A DNA stretch of 64,000 bases. Source: an uncultured Pontibacter sp. (lineage in GTDB: Bacteria; Bacteroidota; Bacteroidia; Cytophagales; Hymenobacteraceae). Made by a program: the position numbers and the translations under genes. How positions within the stretch are numbered: the first letter of the stretch is position 1; every line of letters begins with the position of its first letter. The notes under the pieces are model-generated. The model was not told where the DNA came from, searched no databases, and worked only from the letters and a program-made list of their open reading frames with translations. Below are positions 53,284 to 61,580 of this stretch, one piece after another. The stretch lies in NCBI RefSeq assembly GCF_947492645.1, contig NZ_CANLMZ010000001.1:124001-188000 (forward strand), given 5' to 3'.

Positions 53284-53320
53284 AAAGAAGCCTGACTCAT
53301 TTCTGAATCAGGCTTCTTTT
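53284..53320 (+). terminator. Terminator at the border of the accessory region
   Basis: Perfect 12-bp stem (AAAGAAGCCTGA / TCAGGCTTCTTT), 12-nt loop, T-run. It ends the iron operon; the DNA directly after it opens a truncated reading frame of different origin. Confidence 0.8.
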
Positions 53321-53323
53321 TAG

Positions 53324-53452
53324 GTAGACCAACTAGTTCAGCAATCGAACTTTTTAGAGGAAGACATTGCTGCCTTAGAGGCTTTCTACTACCATGCCGG
53401 CTACACCTCCACGGGCGGCTCTAAATCATCTCCAAAATCTAAAAAGAAGTAG
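53324..53452 (+). pseudogene. C-terminal remnant of an unidentified gene
   Basis: Immediately after the terminator, a frame without start codon runs for 42 residues (VDQLVQQSNFLEEDIAALEA, then FYYHAGYTSTGG and a Lys/Ser-rich end SPKSKKK) to a stop only two bases before the next ATG. It looks like the tail of a gene whose 5' part was lost when the flanking sequences were joined. The identity is unknown. Confidence 0.4.
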
Positions 53453-53454
53453 AG

Positions 53455-54279
53455 ATGACGGCAAAGCAACACCTTCCACAGAACGCAGCTAACCCGGGCA
53501 GCACGAAGCAACCGGCTGCAAAACCAGGCATCAAGACTTTCCTGACAGCTGAATCCCGTTATGACAAGCGTCTAAGCTCAACTGCCAAGATCATCCTCTC
53601 TGAGATCGCAGGCCTTGCCAAAAAGCACAATAGATGCTGGGCCACCAATGCACACTTTGCTAAAAAGTTCGGTGTAGACCCTAAGACTATCTCTAGAAGC
53701 ATTACCTGCCTTGCCAAACTCGGTTATATCCGGGTTGAGATCAACCAGGAAGAAGGAAATAAAAGGAGCATTTTTTTGTGTGAGGATACCCCAAAAACGC
53801 CCCGACCTATGGACAAAAACGACCCCAGCTCTGGACAAAATACGCCAGAGGATGCGGCTTCACTCCTTATATATAATAAGAATATTAAATCTAAAGATGA
53901 AAGTGAAGGGAACACGCACGCCAATTTTAATTCAAAAGTTTTATCAGGTTCAATAGCTGCTAGGCAGCAGCCAAGTTGGCAAGAGGTGGAGCTGTATATG
54001 CTAACACTCGGTCATGGCTGGCTGAAGGGGAATGAAAAGGCTCAAGCGACAGCCTTCGTTGATTACTACTCTGCCACAGGCTGGCAAATGAAATCCGGCC
54101 CTATACAAAACTGGCAGGCGGCTGCCCGCAACTGGTTAAACAAATCACAAACACTTTCTCACAACTCAAAAAACCAAAAAAATGACAGCAATACGATCAA
54201 TAAAGGAAATAACCGATGGATGGGCTTCCCTGGCTACCACAGCACCGACAGAAACAAGAAATACAGCGGTAAGCTATAG
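53455..54279 (+). CDS. Phage/plasmid-type replication protein with helix-turn-helix domain
   Basis: This 274-residue protein has a low-complexity N-terminus (1-27), a winged-helix/MarR-like domain at about 38-100 (AHFAKKFGVDPKTISRSITCLAKLGYI) and a C-terminal segment GWQMKSGPIQNWQAAARNW at about 208-226. The latter closely follows the GWKVGKxPMKDWKAAxRxW motif of replisome-organiser proteins in phages and mobile elements. The tail is Asn/Lys-rich. A DnaC-like loader gene overlaps its 3' end by 98 bp, the normal partner. It probably starts replication of a mobile element. Confidence 0.8.
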   Translation: MTAKQHLPQNAANPGSTKQPAAKPGIKTFLTAESRYDKRLSSTAKIILSEIAGLAKKHNRCWATNAHFAKKFGVDPKTISRSITCLAKLGYIRVEINQEEGNKRSIFLCEDTPKTPRPMDKNDPSSGQNTPEDAASLLIYNKNIKSKDESEGNTHANFNSKVLSGSIAARQQPSWQEVELYMLTLGHGWLKGNEKAQATAFVDYYSATGWQMKSGPIQNWQAAARNWLNKSQTLSHNSKNQKNDSNTINKGNNRWMGFPGYHSTDRNKKYSGKL

Positions 54280-54910
54280 CATTGCCCCTAGATGGACTAC
54301 TGAAGCCATACTTGCCTACTTCCTGCACAGTCTGCAAAGTGTGGACTGGCCACAAGAGACAAGAGAAAAGCTGATTGAATTCAATTGGCACCGGAACATT
54401 TTCGAGATACTGGCAGCCTATGCTGCAAACGATGTGGATGCTATGCATAGACTCCAAATCAACCCAAAGAAAGGCTTTTTGCTAATGGGACCTGTCGGGT
54501 GTGGAAAAACTGAGGCCATTATGATGCTTAGAAAGTTTATAAAGCCTGGGCTCAAGTGTGAGTTTATGTATGACATCAAAACAGCATGCAGCATAAAAGG
54601 GGAGGCAGCAATTACACCTTTTCGTTTTGGCCCGATACACTCCACTTCGAGCAAACAAATCGAATGCCTGTTTGATGACTTGGGGGTAGATGTTCCCATA
54701 AATTACTTCGGAAGATATATACATATTGGTCAGGAGCTTATTTATGGCAGGCATCTAAATTTCAAGAAAACAGGAGTCAGAAGCCACTTTACTACCAATC
54801 TAAATGTGGAAGAGCTTACTGAATACTATAAAGAAATCTCTGGGTCCAGGCTTAGGGAAATGTGTAATGTAGTCCAATACCCAGATGATGCACCCGATTT
54901 ACGATTTTAA
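54182..54910 (+). CDS. DnaC-like AAA+ ATPase (helicase loader)
   Basis: This 242-residue ATPase has Walker A GPVGCGKT (103-110) and a Walker B-like CLFDDLGVD near 160, followed by a sensor segment (SHFTTNLNVEEL) and an arginine-finger region (GSRLREMCNVVQYP), as in IstB/DnaC-type loaders. The start at 54182 overlaps the preceding gene by 98 bp, which is long; a downstream start is possible but would cut into the N-terminal domain. Together with the HTH protein it forms a replication-initiation module. Confidence 0.85.
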   Translation: MTAIRSIKEITDGWASLATTAPTETRNTAVSYSIAPRWTTEAILAYFLHSLQSVDWPQETREKLIEFNWHRNIFEILAAYAANDVDAMHRLQINPKKGFLLMGPVGCGKTEAIMMLRKFIKPGLKCEFMYDIKTACSIKGEAAITPFRFGPIHSTSSKQIECLFDDLGVDVPINYFGRYIHIGQELIYGRHLNFKKTGVRSHFTTNLNVEELTEYYKEISGSRLREMCNVVQYPDDAPDLRF

Positions 54911-54931
54911 CCCTTTAACAAACTTAAACTT

Positions 54932-55420
54932 ATGAGACAGCTAAAAGAAAAAACCGCCTCCATTTCCTGCAGGGTACCTGTAGACACGAAACAGAAGTTT
55001 ATTGAAATGTCTGACATACTGCAGCTAAGCTTAGCACAGTACGTTGCTCTATTGGTACACATTGGAGACAGCGGAGAAGCAGGCTTTAAAGAAGTAGAAA
55101 AACAATTGGAGGATGCCTATGCCACACAGAAGGCTTTAAAGGAGGAACTTCAGAAGTATAAGGACTTGCTACCGTTTGCCCAGGCTCCTTATTTAACTCC
55201 CCTAACCGCCATTCTGCAGAATGACCAAATCCTGAAAGAGCTTTATGAAAACCACAGAAAAGAGCCTTTAGCTAAAGCGATTTTACTAACGAAGGAATTT
55301 CAGTTCAACGTCATGCTTGAGGCAAAGTTTTTCGAGAAAACAACTTACTATTCCATGGGGGGCTTTGGCTGGACCTATATGGGTAAAGACAGAAACACTG
55401 TAACTATAAGAAAATTTTAA
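54932..55420 (+). CDS. Possible ribbon-helix-helix protein of a mobile element
   Basis: This 162-residue protein starts with a ribbon-helix-helix-like stretch (ASISCRVPVDTKQKFIEMSD, then ILQLSLAQYVALLV; residues 9-42), a coiled coil (about 50-80, KEVEKQLEDAYATQKALKEE) and a C-terminal domain without known motif. RHH proteins near replication genes often act in partition, copy control or relaxase recruitment. It lies 21 bp after the DnaC-like gene. Confidence 0.7.
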   Translation: MRQLKEKTASISCRVPVDTKQKFIEMSDILQLSLAQYVALLVHIGDSGEAGFKEVEKQLEDAYATQKALKEELQKYKDLLPFAQAPYLTPLTAILQNDQILKELYENHRKEPLAKAILLTKEFQFNVMLEAKFFEKTTYYSMGGFGWTYMGKDRNTVTIRKF

Positions 55421-55426
55421 GCATCA

Positions 55427-55612
55427 ATGGAGAACGTACTAATGCACCCCGAGCCTTGTGATTTATACTGGGAGCCTACTATGGCAACAGATTCTAATTC
55501 TACCTTTTCACTAGTACCCTTTTTCCTACTATTCCTTGTAGTAGGCTTTATAATTGGGCTATTCATCTTACAAATGAAAAAGGAAAAGCATCTGCTAGAA
55601 CGAGAATGTTGA
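55427..55612 (+). CDS. Small single-pass membrane protein
   Basis: This 61-residue frame begins six bases after the preceding stop and has one strong membrane helix at about 30-49 (VPFFLLFLVVGFIIGLFILQ) followed by a basic tail (MKKEKHLLEREC). An internal ATG would give 43 residues with the helix intact. It is not recognised; position and spacing favour it being the last gene of the replication module, just before a strong terminator. Confidence 0.6.
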   Translation: MENVLMHPEPCDLYWEPTMATDSNSTFSLVPFFLLFLVVGFIIGLFILQMKKEKHLLEREC

Positions 55613-55616
55613 AAGC

Positions 55617-55665
55617 AAAACCGCCACAGCTAACAGTACAGATCTTACTTTGCTGTGGCGGTTTT
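55617..55665 (+). terminator. Terminator of the replication module
   Basis: Perfect 14-bp stem (AAAACCGCCACAGC / GCTGTGGCGGTTTT) with a 21-nt loop, active in both directions for the converging gene sets. Confidence 0.8.
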
Positions 55666-55684
55666 AATTAGAAACTGGAAGCTG

Positions 55685-57982
55685 CTACTTTAACGCTCCA
55701 TTCTTGTAGTTTTCTTTCCTAATCATTTTGTTGTTGCTGTCCAGGTACGTTGTTTTGCCATTGCGAACCCCGTCCTTAATCTTTCGCTCTTCCTTCAGGC
55801 CAGCAGTAGCATCATGATATACAAACTCACCTGAAAATGGCTGCCCACTAAGCGTTTTGTACTTCTCATCAAGAGGCTGTCCACTCGCATAGTTCTGCTC
55901 CAGTACGACATCCTGCTCAGGATAATGGTATGCCCACAAGCCCACTTTGTTTTCTTTTATGAAATCACCTTTAACCAGTAAATCACCCTTCGGAGTCGTT
56001 ACCTTATACTCTCCATCCTTGTAACCATAGATCCCGCTGGATATAACACCAGTAAGGCTTCGGAAGACCTTTTCAAAGTCAGCATGATGTATTTTCTCCT
56101 GCCTAAAGATCCTGTACTCCTGTGAAATGGTTTTGTCGCTCAGGTACTCTGTTTGCCGGCACATGAGGCTGGCTGAGCTCTCATTGTAGATCTCATACTT
56201 TGTTAATGGCTTCTCTCCTGCGCTGTCATAGGTTGTTAGTTGCTCAAGATTTCCGTCTCGGAGTATTTTGATTTCAGAGGGCTTGCCAAGTTTGTTCCAG
56301 ACAATGTATTCCCCGTTCAGCTCACCTGCCTTAAAGTTTAACGTTTCAACTATGATATTCCTATCAAAATAAGCTATCCATTTACCCTCCTCTTTACCAT
56401 TTAGGTATTCGCCCTCAAAATATAGCCTTGCCTTGGTACCGTCTGCTAACTCACGTGAGTAGCCTTCTATCCAATGCCCATGTTTCTCGTCATTTAAGAA
56501 TGTACCTTTACTTATTAAGACACCTGTAGAATCTTTCAATTCATAGCTTCCATTTAGCAGATCATTCTTAAAAGTCGCTACTTCTTGAACAGGATATACC
56601 TTATAATAGAATTTTAGCTTATCACCGGTAGGGGCTTCAACTTTGTCAATTACAAAAAAGCTTTTTTCTATACCGTTCTTTTTTCCTTTAACATAGTTTG
56701 TTTCAGCCATTACTTTGTCCGCACGCACTCCTACTGGTGTATAGTATATCCACTTCCCTTCCCTAAGGTCATTTATATACAATCCTTCGCTTAGCTTACC
56801 CAATAAGTCAGAGTAGACCCATTTGCCATTTTTTGATCCGTTTTCATACTCACCTTCACTATCAACAGCCCAAACGAAGCTTCTTTCCCCTGTTTCAGGA
56901 ACAGTTAAATGAACTTTGACTTGCCGCTTATAAAGTCCATTTAACCTTCCATCTGTGTAATTAGCTATTTCAATGGTATCAGCACCTATAAATTCTTTTA
57001 CCTCACCGTGCTTGACTCCATTCTTGTAGTTTCCATAAGCAACTACTTCTTCTTTGCCATCCTCAATAAAATAAGATACCCACTTCCCGTCGTTCTCCCC
57101 ATTCTTTGTCGCACCCGTTATCTTAAAATTGAGATTCCCGCTCTCTTCATCATAATAGTACTCCGTGTATTTACCTGTTTGAACCCCATTAACATAATTT
57201 TTTTCGATCGACTTCTTCCCTTGTTCATAAAGTAAAGCGGTACCATTTAACTCTCCATTAAGCATATAGTATTCCACTTTTTTGCTCCCAAGGCTATCAT
57301 ACTCAATGAACTTTCCATTTTCGTTACCGTCAGCAAAAAACCCTTGCTTTTGTAGTTGTCCATTTCTATAATAGGATTTAAACTGGCCATGTAGCTCACC
57401 ATTCTTTAAAAAATATTCTGTCTCTAACTCACCATCATCATAATAGCTGGTTTTTTTCCCGTTATCAGGATCATAAATACCAGCTTTTCTGATTACCGTT
57501 ATTTGATAAGCAGTTAAACTTGCATCTGACCACTCATCTTCATCCCTTTTCTGGGTGCTTATTTTGATAACATAAGTAGCATTGGCATAAGTTGAAACGA
57601 CCTCACCGTCTTCTATCTTACTACCTATTAGCTTAAAGCCTGTAGATGTCAGAGAGCTCTGTATTTGTGTATAGAAGGCCTTACTTAAAGTTACATATGA
57701 AATTTTATCTGGCTGAGAATCAAATGTGAAGAGATAAAACCAGCCTTGGGCTTTATTGTTGTAGCTGTTCTTATTATAAGACCAGGTTATCGTGTTGTAT
57801 TGAACATTATCTCCATTTTGCGAGTCATGATAAACCCAGCCTTTAGCAAGCAGATTCGAATTAACCCCTTCCCAGTTTTGCTTACCACATAAGCCGATTA
57901 ACTCTGCAAGAGTTAACTTTTGAGCAAAACAAGTAGGCGAAATAAAAAGCAGAGCAGCTAAAACCAGTAATAGCTTTTTCAT
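55685..57982 (-). CDS. YwqK/MORN-repeat exported protein
   Basis: The internal ATG at 57982 is used, as it begins the signal peptide MKKLLLVLAALLFISPTCFA and removes an overlap with the upstream gene; the product has 765 residues. After an N-terminal domain (about 20-190) the rest is a series of MORN_2/YwqK-type repeats, each about 20-25 residues, with units such as NGELHGQFKSYYRNGQLQKQG, NGENDGKWVSYF and NGKEEGKWIAYF. Databases call this family a YwqK toxin-antitoxin antitoxin, but a long exported form like this one has no demonstrated antitoxin function. It is last in a row of four genes for exported proteins. Confidence 0.85.
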   Translation of the reverse strand: MKKLLLVLAALLFISPTCFAQKLTLAELIGLCGKQNWEGVNSNLLAKGWVYHDSQNGDNVQYNTITWSYNKNSYNNKAQGWFYLFTFDSQPDKISYVTLSKAFYTQIQSSLTSTGFKLIGSKIEDGEVVSTYANATYVIKISTQKRDEDEWSDASLTAYQITVIRKAGIYDPDNGKKTSYYDDGELETEYFLKNGELHGQFKSYYRNGQLQKQGFFADGNENGKFIEYDSLGSKKVEYYMLNGELNGTALLYEQGKKSIEKNYVNGVQTGKYTEYYYDEESGNLNFKITGATKNGENDGKWVSYFIEDGKEEVVAYGNYKNGVKHGEVKEFIGADTIEIANYTDGRLNGLYKRQVKVHLTVPETGERSFVWAVDSEGEYENGSKNGKWVYSDLLGKLSEGLYINDLREGKWIYYTPVGVRADKVMAETNYVKGKKNGIEKSFFVIDKVEAPTGDKLKFYYKVYPVQEVATFKNDLLNGSYELKDSTGVLISKGTFLNDEKHGHWIEGYSRELADGTKARLYFEGEYLNGKEEGKWIAYFDRNIIVETLNFKAGELNGEYIVWNKLGKPSEIKILRDGNLEQLTTYDSAGEKPLTKYEIYNESSASLMCRQTEYLSDKTISQEYRIFRQEKIHHADFEKVFRSLTGVISSGIYGYKDGEYKVTTPKGDLLVKGDFIKENKVGLWAYHYPEQDVVLEQNYASGQPLDEKYKTLSGQPFSGEFVYHDATAGLKEERKIKDGVRNGKTTYLDSNNKMIRKENYKNGALK

Positions 57983-58022
57983 ATAGGTACTGTACTTAAT
58001 AATGCTAAATGTATTAAAATGA

Positions 58023-59954
58023 TTACTTGCAAACTGTTTTGGCCAATTCTGTAGCATCCAGGTCGCCTAATTCACCGGCTATGTTTAAGTCTACACAGGC
58101 CCCTTCTTTTTCCCCCATTGCGCTCTTCAATGCTCCACGTCGGTAATAGGCATTAGCATATTGGGCATTCAATTCAATTGCTTTTGTGTAATCTTTTAAA
58201 GCTGCCTTATTTTTTTTCTGTTCTTCTTTAATTGTACCACGATTAAAATATGGTGTAGCATCCTCAGGGTCTAGCTTGATAGCCATTTTATAATCTTTTA
58301 AGGCTGCCTTTTCATCGCCTAAGTTCATTTTTGCCACACCACGATCATTATAGGCAACAGAAGACTTAGGATTTAACGCTAATGCTTTATTATAATCTTC
58401 GATTGCACCCTTAAAGTCTTCGATGTAGTGCTTAGAATTACCGCGCAGGATATATACATCTATATCATCAGGATTCAGCTTTAGGAAGTTACTGAAATCT
58501 ACTATAGCTCCTTTATAGTCTTCTAAATCATTCTTCACTGTCCCTCTACAGTAATATGCAAAAGCATTAACATCATTAAGCTCAATAGCCTTATCGTAGT
58601 CGAGAAGTGCCTTTTGATAATCATTCATAAAGTCATATGCTAACCCTCGGGATACATAGTTGTAACTATTATTAGGTGCCAACTTAATGGCCTCATCAAA
58701 ATCTAAAATAGCTTCAACATAGTTTCCCATGCCTCTATTTATCGTTCCACGCTCAATAAATGCACCTACAAACTCAGAGTTTAGATTTATGGCAGCTGAA
58801 AAATCTGAAATTGCTCCTATACTATCTCCCATTTCGGCTCGTAATATGCCGCGGTTAAAAAGTGCATCCAAATTCGAGGAGTCTGCCTCAATCGATTTAC
58901 CATAGTTGTCCAGCGCATTTTCTTTATTATTGAGCAACCCCCAAATAACTGCACGATTATAATATGAATAGGAGTGGTTCGGGTTTATCACAAGTACTTG
59001 ATCATAATCTGCAAGGGCTCCCTGATAGTCTTTGGCTTGAAGCCTGACATAACCTCTTTTATAAAATGCATCAGCATATTCAGGGGCTAATTCAATGACT
59101 TTAGTAAGATCGTGTATCGAAGTTGAGTCATTTATAGCTTCTTTTGCTAGTGCTCTGTTATAGTAAGCACTTGCATATTTATTGTCTATCTCAATAGCTT
59201 TACTATAGTCTTTTATTGCACTTTGATATTCTTCTAGTATCGCTCTGACATATCCCCTACTGTTATAAGTTTCCGCATTACTTGAGTCGAGAGCAAGAGC
59301 AGCCGAAAAGTCCTCAATTGCACCTAAATTATTTTCAAGATAACCTTTAGCTTCCCCTCGTCTATAATATGCGTTAGCATCTTTGGGATCTAACAAGATA
59401 GCCTCATCATAGTCATTTATTGCTTCACTATAGTTTTCTAAGGCAGCCTTGGCAATACCACGACTATAATAAAAAAAGTTGTCGGTTGGACTTATTTCAA
59501 TCGCACGATCATAATCATTTAAGGCTCCTTCTATATCACCAAGCTCTAACTTTGTTATAGCCCTATTTAAGTACATCTTAGGGTAACTATCGTTATTTAG
59601 TCCGATAGCTCTATTATAATCAATTAGGGCGCTTTCGTGCTCCTCAAGGTACGCTTTTACAAACGCACGACTGTAATAGGCCATACCTGTGCCAGGGGTT
59701 AAGCTGATAGAGCGATCAAAGTCTTCTATTGCCTCAGCATTATTACCTATATAAAATTTTGCCATTCCTCTTTTGAGAAATGCTTCTTCATCTCTTGGAT
59801 TTAGCTCAATGGCTTTGTTAAGATCCTCAATAGCTCCTGTGTAATTTTCAGCTTCTAACTTAGCCATTCCACTTGCCTTCAAGGCATCAAGGGACTGTGC
59901 AGAAGAGTTTAACACACTAAAAGAGAAAGCTAAAAACAGTAAAAGTTTTTTCAT
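58023..59954 (-). CDS. Exported protein with 18 tetratricopeptide repeats
   Basis: This 643-residue protein has a signal peptide (cleavage near SSA-QS, residue 19) followed by 18 consecutive 34-residue TPRs by my count, from SLDALKASGMAKLEAENY to KSAMGEKEGACVDLN, with the common pattern YYxRGxAKxxLxxYxxAIxDYxxAIxLxP. There is no enzymatic domain. TPR superhelices are scaffolds for protein complexes, here in the periplasm. It lies 39 bp after the lipoprotein gene and 40 bp before the YwqK gene, and likely works with them. Confidence 0.9.
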   Translation of the reverse strand: MKKLLLFLAFSFSVLNSSAQSLDALKASGMAKLEAENYTGAIEDLNKAIELNPRDEEAFLKRGMAKFYIGNNAEAIEDFDRSISLTPGTGMAYYSRAFVKAYLEEHESALIDYNRAIGLNNDSYPKMYLNRAITKLELGDIEGALNDYDRAIEISPTDNFFYYSRGIAKAALENYSEAINDYDEAILLDPKDANAYYRRGEAKGYLENNLGAIEDFSAALALDSSNAETYNSRGYVRAILEEYQSAIKDYSKAIEIDNKYASAYYNRALAKEAINDSTSIHDLTKVIELAPEYADAFYKRGYVRLQAKDYQGALADYDQVLVINPNHSYSYYNRAVIWGLLNNKENALDNYGKSIEADSSNLDALFNRGILRAEMGDSIGAISDFSAAINLNSEFVGAFIERGTINRGMGNYVEAILDFDEAIKLAPNNSYNYVSRGLAYDFMNDYQKALLDYDKAIELNDVNAFAYYCRGTVKNDLEDYKGAIVDFSNFLKLNPDDIDVYILRGNSKHYIEDFKGAIEDYNKALALNPKSSVAYNDRGVAKMNLGDEKAALKDYKMAIKLDPEDATPYFNRGTIKEEQKKNKAALKDYTKAIELNAQYANAYYRRGALKSAMGEKEGACVDLNIAGELGDLDATELAKTVCK

Positions 59955-59993
59955 GGATTGTTAAGTATTGTTTTCTAAAATTTTGAAGTTAAG

Positions 59994-60440
59994 CTATTGG
60001 TTCTCACAGTCACTCGCGTAGGACTCGACATCCTCGCCGGCATCCATCGCTCTCTTAGCATAAGACTCGCCGTCTTCTACTGTGTCAGCATTATATGCCT
60101 TCCTGGCATATTCATAAGCTTCATCTGCAGCATAGTTTGCTTCATCGCAGCCACAGTCTGAGGCGTAGCTCATTGCGCTTTCAAACTCGTCCATTGCTTT
60201 TCTAGCGTAGTACTGTATATCCTCCATCGCTTCTGAGTGATATGCCTGTCTGGCATAGTCGTACCCATTGCTCGCAGCAGACTTTGCATCGGAGCAGTCT
60301 ATGCTTTCTTCGTTTTCATACTCAGACTCAGTTGTTTCAGAGTAAGCTGGGCTCTCATCAGATGTGCCGGTATAAGAAGTGTCATTGGTCTCACAACTGA
60401 AGAGCAGGAAACTGATCAGGAGCAGGTAAAGGTGTTTCAT
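59994..60440 (-). CDS. Acidic repeat lipoprotein
   Basis: This 148-residue protein has the lipobox LLFSC at the end of its signal peptide (Cys16). The mature part is very acidic and consists of two copies of a unit of about 48 residues (YDYARQAYHSEAMEDIQYYA in the first, YEYARKAYNADTVEDGESYA in the second), each closed by SYASDC. The helices are probably amphipathic. I do not recognise a family. It lies 39 bp upstream of the TPR gene. Confidence 0.8.
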   Translation of the reverse strand: MKHLYLLLISFLLFSCETNDTSYTGTSDESPAYSETTESEYENEESIDCSDAKSAASNGYDYARQAYHSEAMEDIQYYARKAMDEFESAMSYASDCGCDEANYAADEAYEYARKAYNADTVEDGESYAKRAMDAGEDVESYASDCENQ

Positions 60441-60508
60441 GTTGCGTTAATAAGGAAAGTAGAAATTATTGATATAAAGCAGTATGCAATCAGGCACATC
60501 TTTTTTTC

Positions 60509-61135
60509 CTAGTTACAATCTATTCCAAAGGAAGAGCTCAAGGGAGTACAGGTGATGGCCATGGTGGAGAATTTACCTTGTGCCTCGCCTTGATTAAACC
60601 CTTCCACAGAATTACACATGATTCCGAAGGAGTTGGTTGAGGTAGACGAGTTATACTTATCGCCCTTCTTGATCGTGATTTTTACAGTCTTAGCATCACC
60701 AGGATTGACCGCATAGAAAGAGTAGAACCCATTTATATTCACCCTATAGATGGAAACACAGTCATTTTGCTTAATGAAGACGGGGGAAAGACCAGTTTCT
60801 CTTATAAATGTGTTAAAGTTTGAAATATCTACTTCATTTGAAGTACTATGGCAGCGGGTAAGTGTCGCAGCAAAATCATAGAAAGCCGCAGTCTTTTTAA
60901 GAACCCTTTTAAGAGCTATAAGATCTCCTTCATTGTCATCTATAGCTTCTTCAATGTCATCTTCCAGAGCGTTTATTTTCCTGAAGAAGTATTCGCAGTC
61001 TTCTTCGTTAGCATTTGCAGCAAAGGACCTTGTAAGGCTCCGGAGTTCATACTCCAGATCATCGATTTTATCAGCCTTAGGTGAAAAGCTTAGCAGCAGC
61101 ATAGCCGCAAGGATGAGTAGTAAATTTGTTTTCAT
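60509..61135 (-). CDS. Secreted orphan protein
   Basis: This 208-residue protein has a signal peptide (MKTNLLLILAAMLLLSF) and then an acidic coiled coil (about 24-80, DDLEYELRSLTRSFAANANE), and a C-terminal beta-rich domain with several Cys (TRCHS, NDCVS, IMCNS, ITCTP, IDCN) that may form disulfides. Not recognised. It is the first of the four minus-strand genes for exported proteins. Confidence 0.75.
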   Translation of the reverse strand: MKTNLLLILAAMLLLSFSPKADKIDDLEYELRSLTRSFAANANEEDCEYFFRKINALEDDIEEAIDDNEGDLIALKRVLKKTAAFYDFAATLTRCHSTSNEVDISNFNTFIRETGLSPVFIKQNDCVSIYRVNINGFYSFYAVNPGDAKTVKITIKKGDKYNSSTSTNSFGIMCNSVEGFNQGEAQGKFSTMAITCTPLSSSFGIDCN

Positions 61136-61580
61136 TTAGTAGTTATTTGTTGCCTTATTTATCTCATTTTCATGCCGCCGCCATATTTATGCAGCAGGTA
61201 AAGCGTTCTAAACACATCAAACCTCACATCATCTTCAAGATTACTTCTTTTTTGTCAGCGTCACTCAGATCATCTATTCTTGTGTTGAGATAGAAGTAAT
61301 AGTGGTTTAACATATGATGGAAGGTGCCACCTACGCTGCCCCTCAAATGTTCTACTTGTTACTGGTCATAGCGCCTTTTGTCTATTATTTAATCAACAAT
61401 GTAAAGTACATCTCACATCATTTCAGGTGTGCCATCAGGTTCTAAAATAATGCTAGGATATACATATAAGAAATAAAGCAGAACTGCCACACCTATATTA
61501 CAATTAATGCTTTTTGGTTTTACAAACACTTAAGGCACAAAAGACGTAAAGCTATTTGTTAGTGTAGATCTTTTAATTTT
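61136..61580. other. 445-bp AT-rich gap with one possible tiny gene
   Basis: Between two minus-strand gene groups. No terminator, promoter consensus or tRNA was found. The only candidate is the 43-residue frame at 61314-61445 on the plus strand. Confidence 0.45.
61314..61445 (+). CDS. Possible 43-residue membrane peptide
   Basis: Frame starting with a double ATG; one hydrophobic helix (FYLLLVIAPFVYYLI, about residues 13-27) and a basic, His-containing tail (SHHFRCAIRF). The shape resembles small membrane toxins or regulators, but no ribosome site is seen and chance is possible. Confidence 0.2.
   Translation: MMEGATYAAPQMFYLLLVIAPFVYYLINNVKYISHHFRCAIRF

Noticed and set aside
55685..57982. 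YwqK protein as antitoxin of a toxin-antitoxin pair
   Set aside because: The protein is exported and very long, and no toxin gene is adjacent; the family name alone does not support the function.
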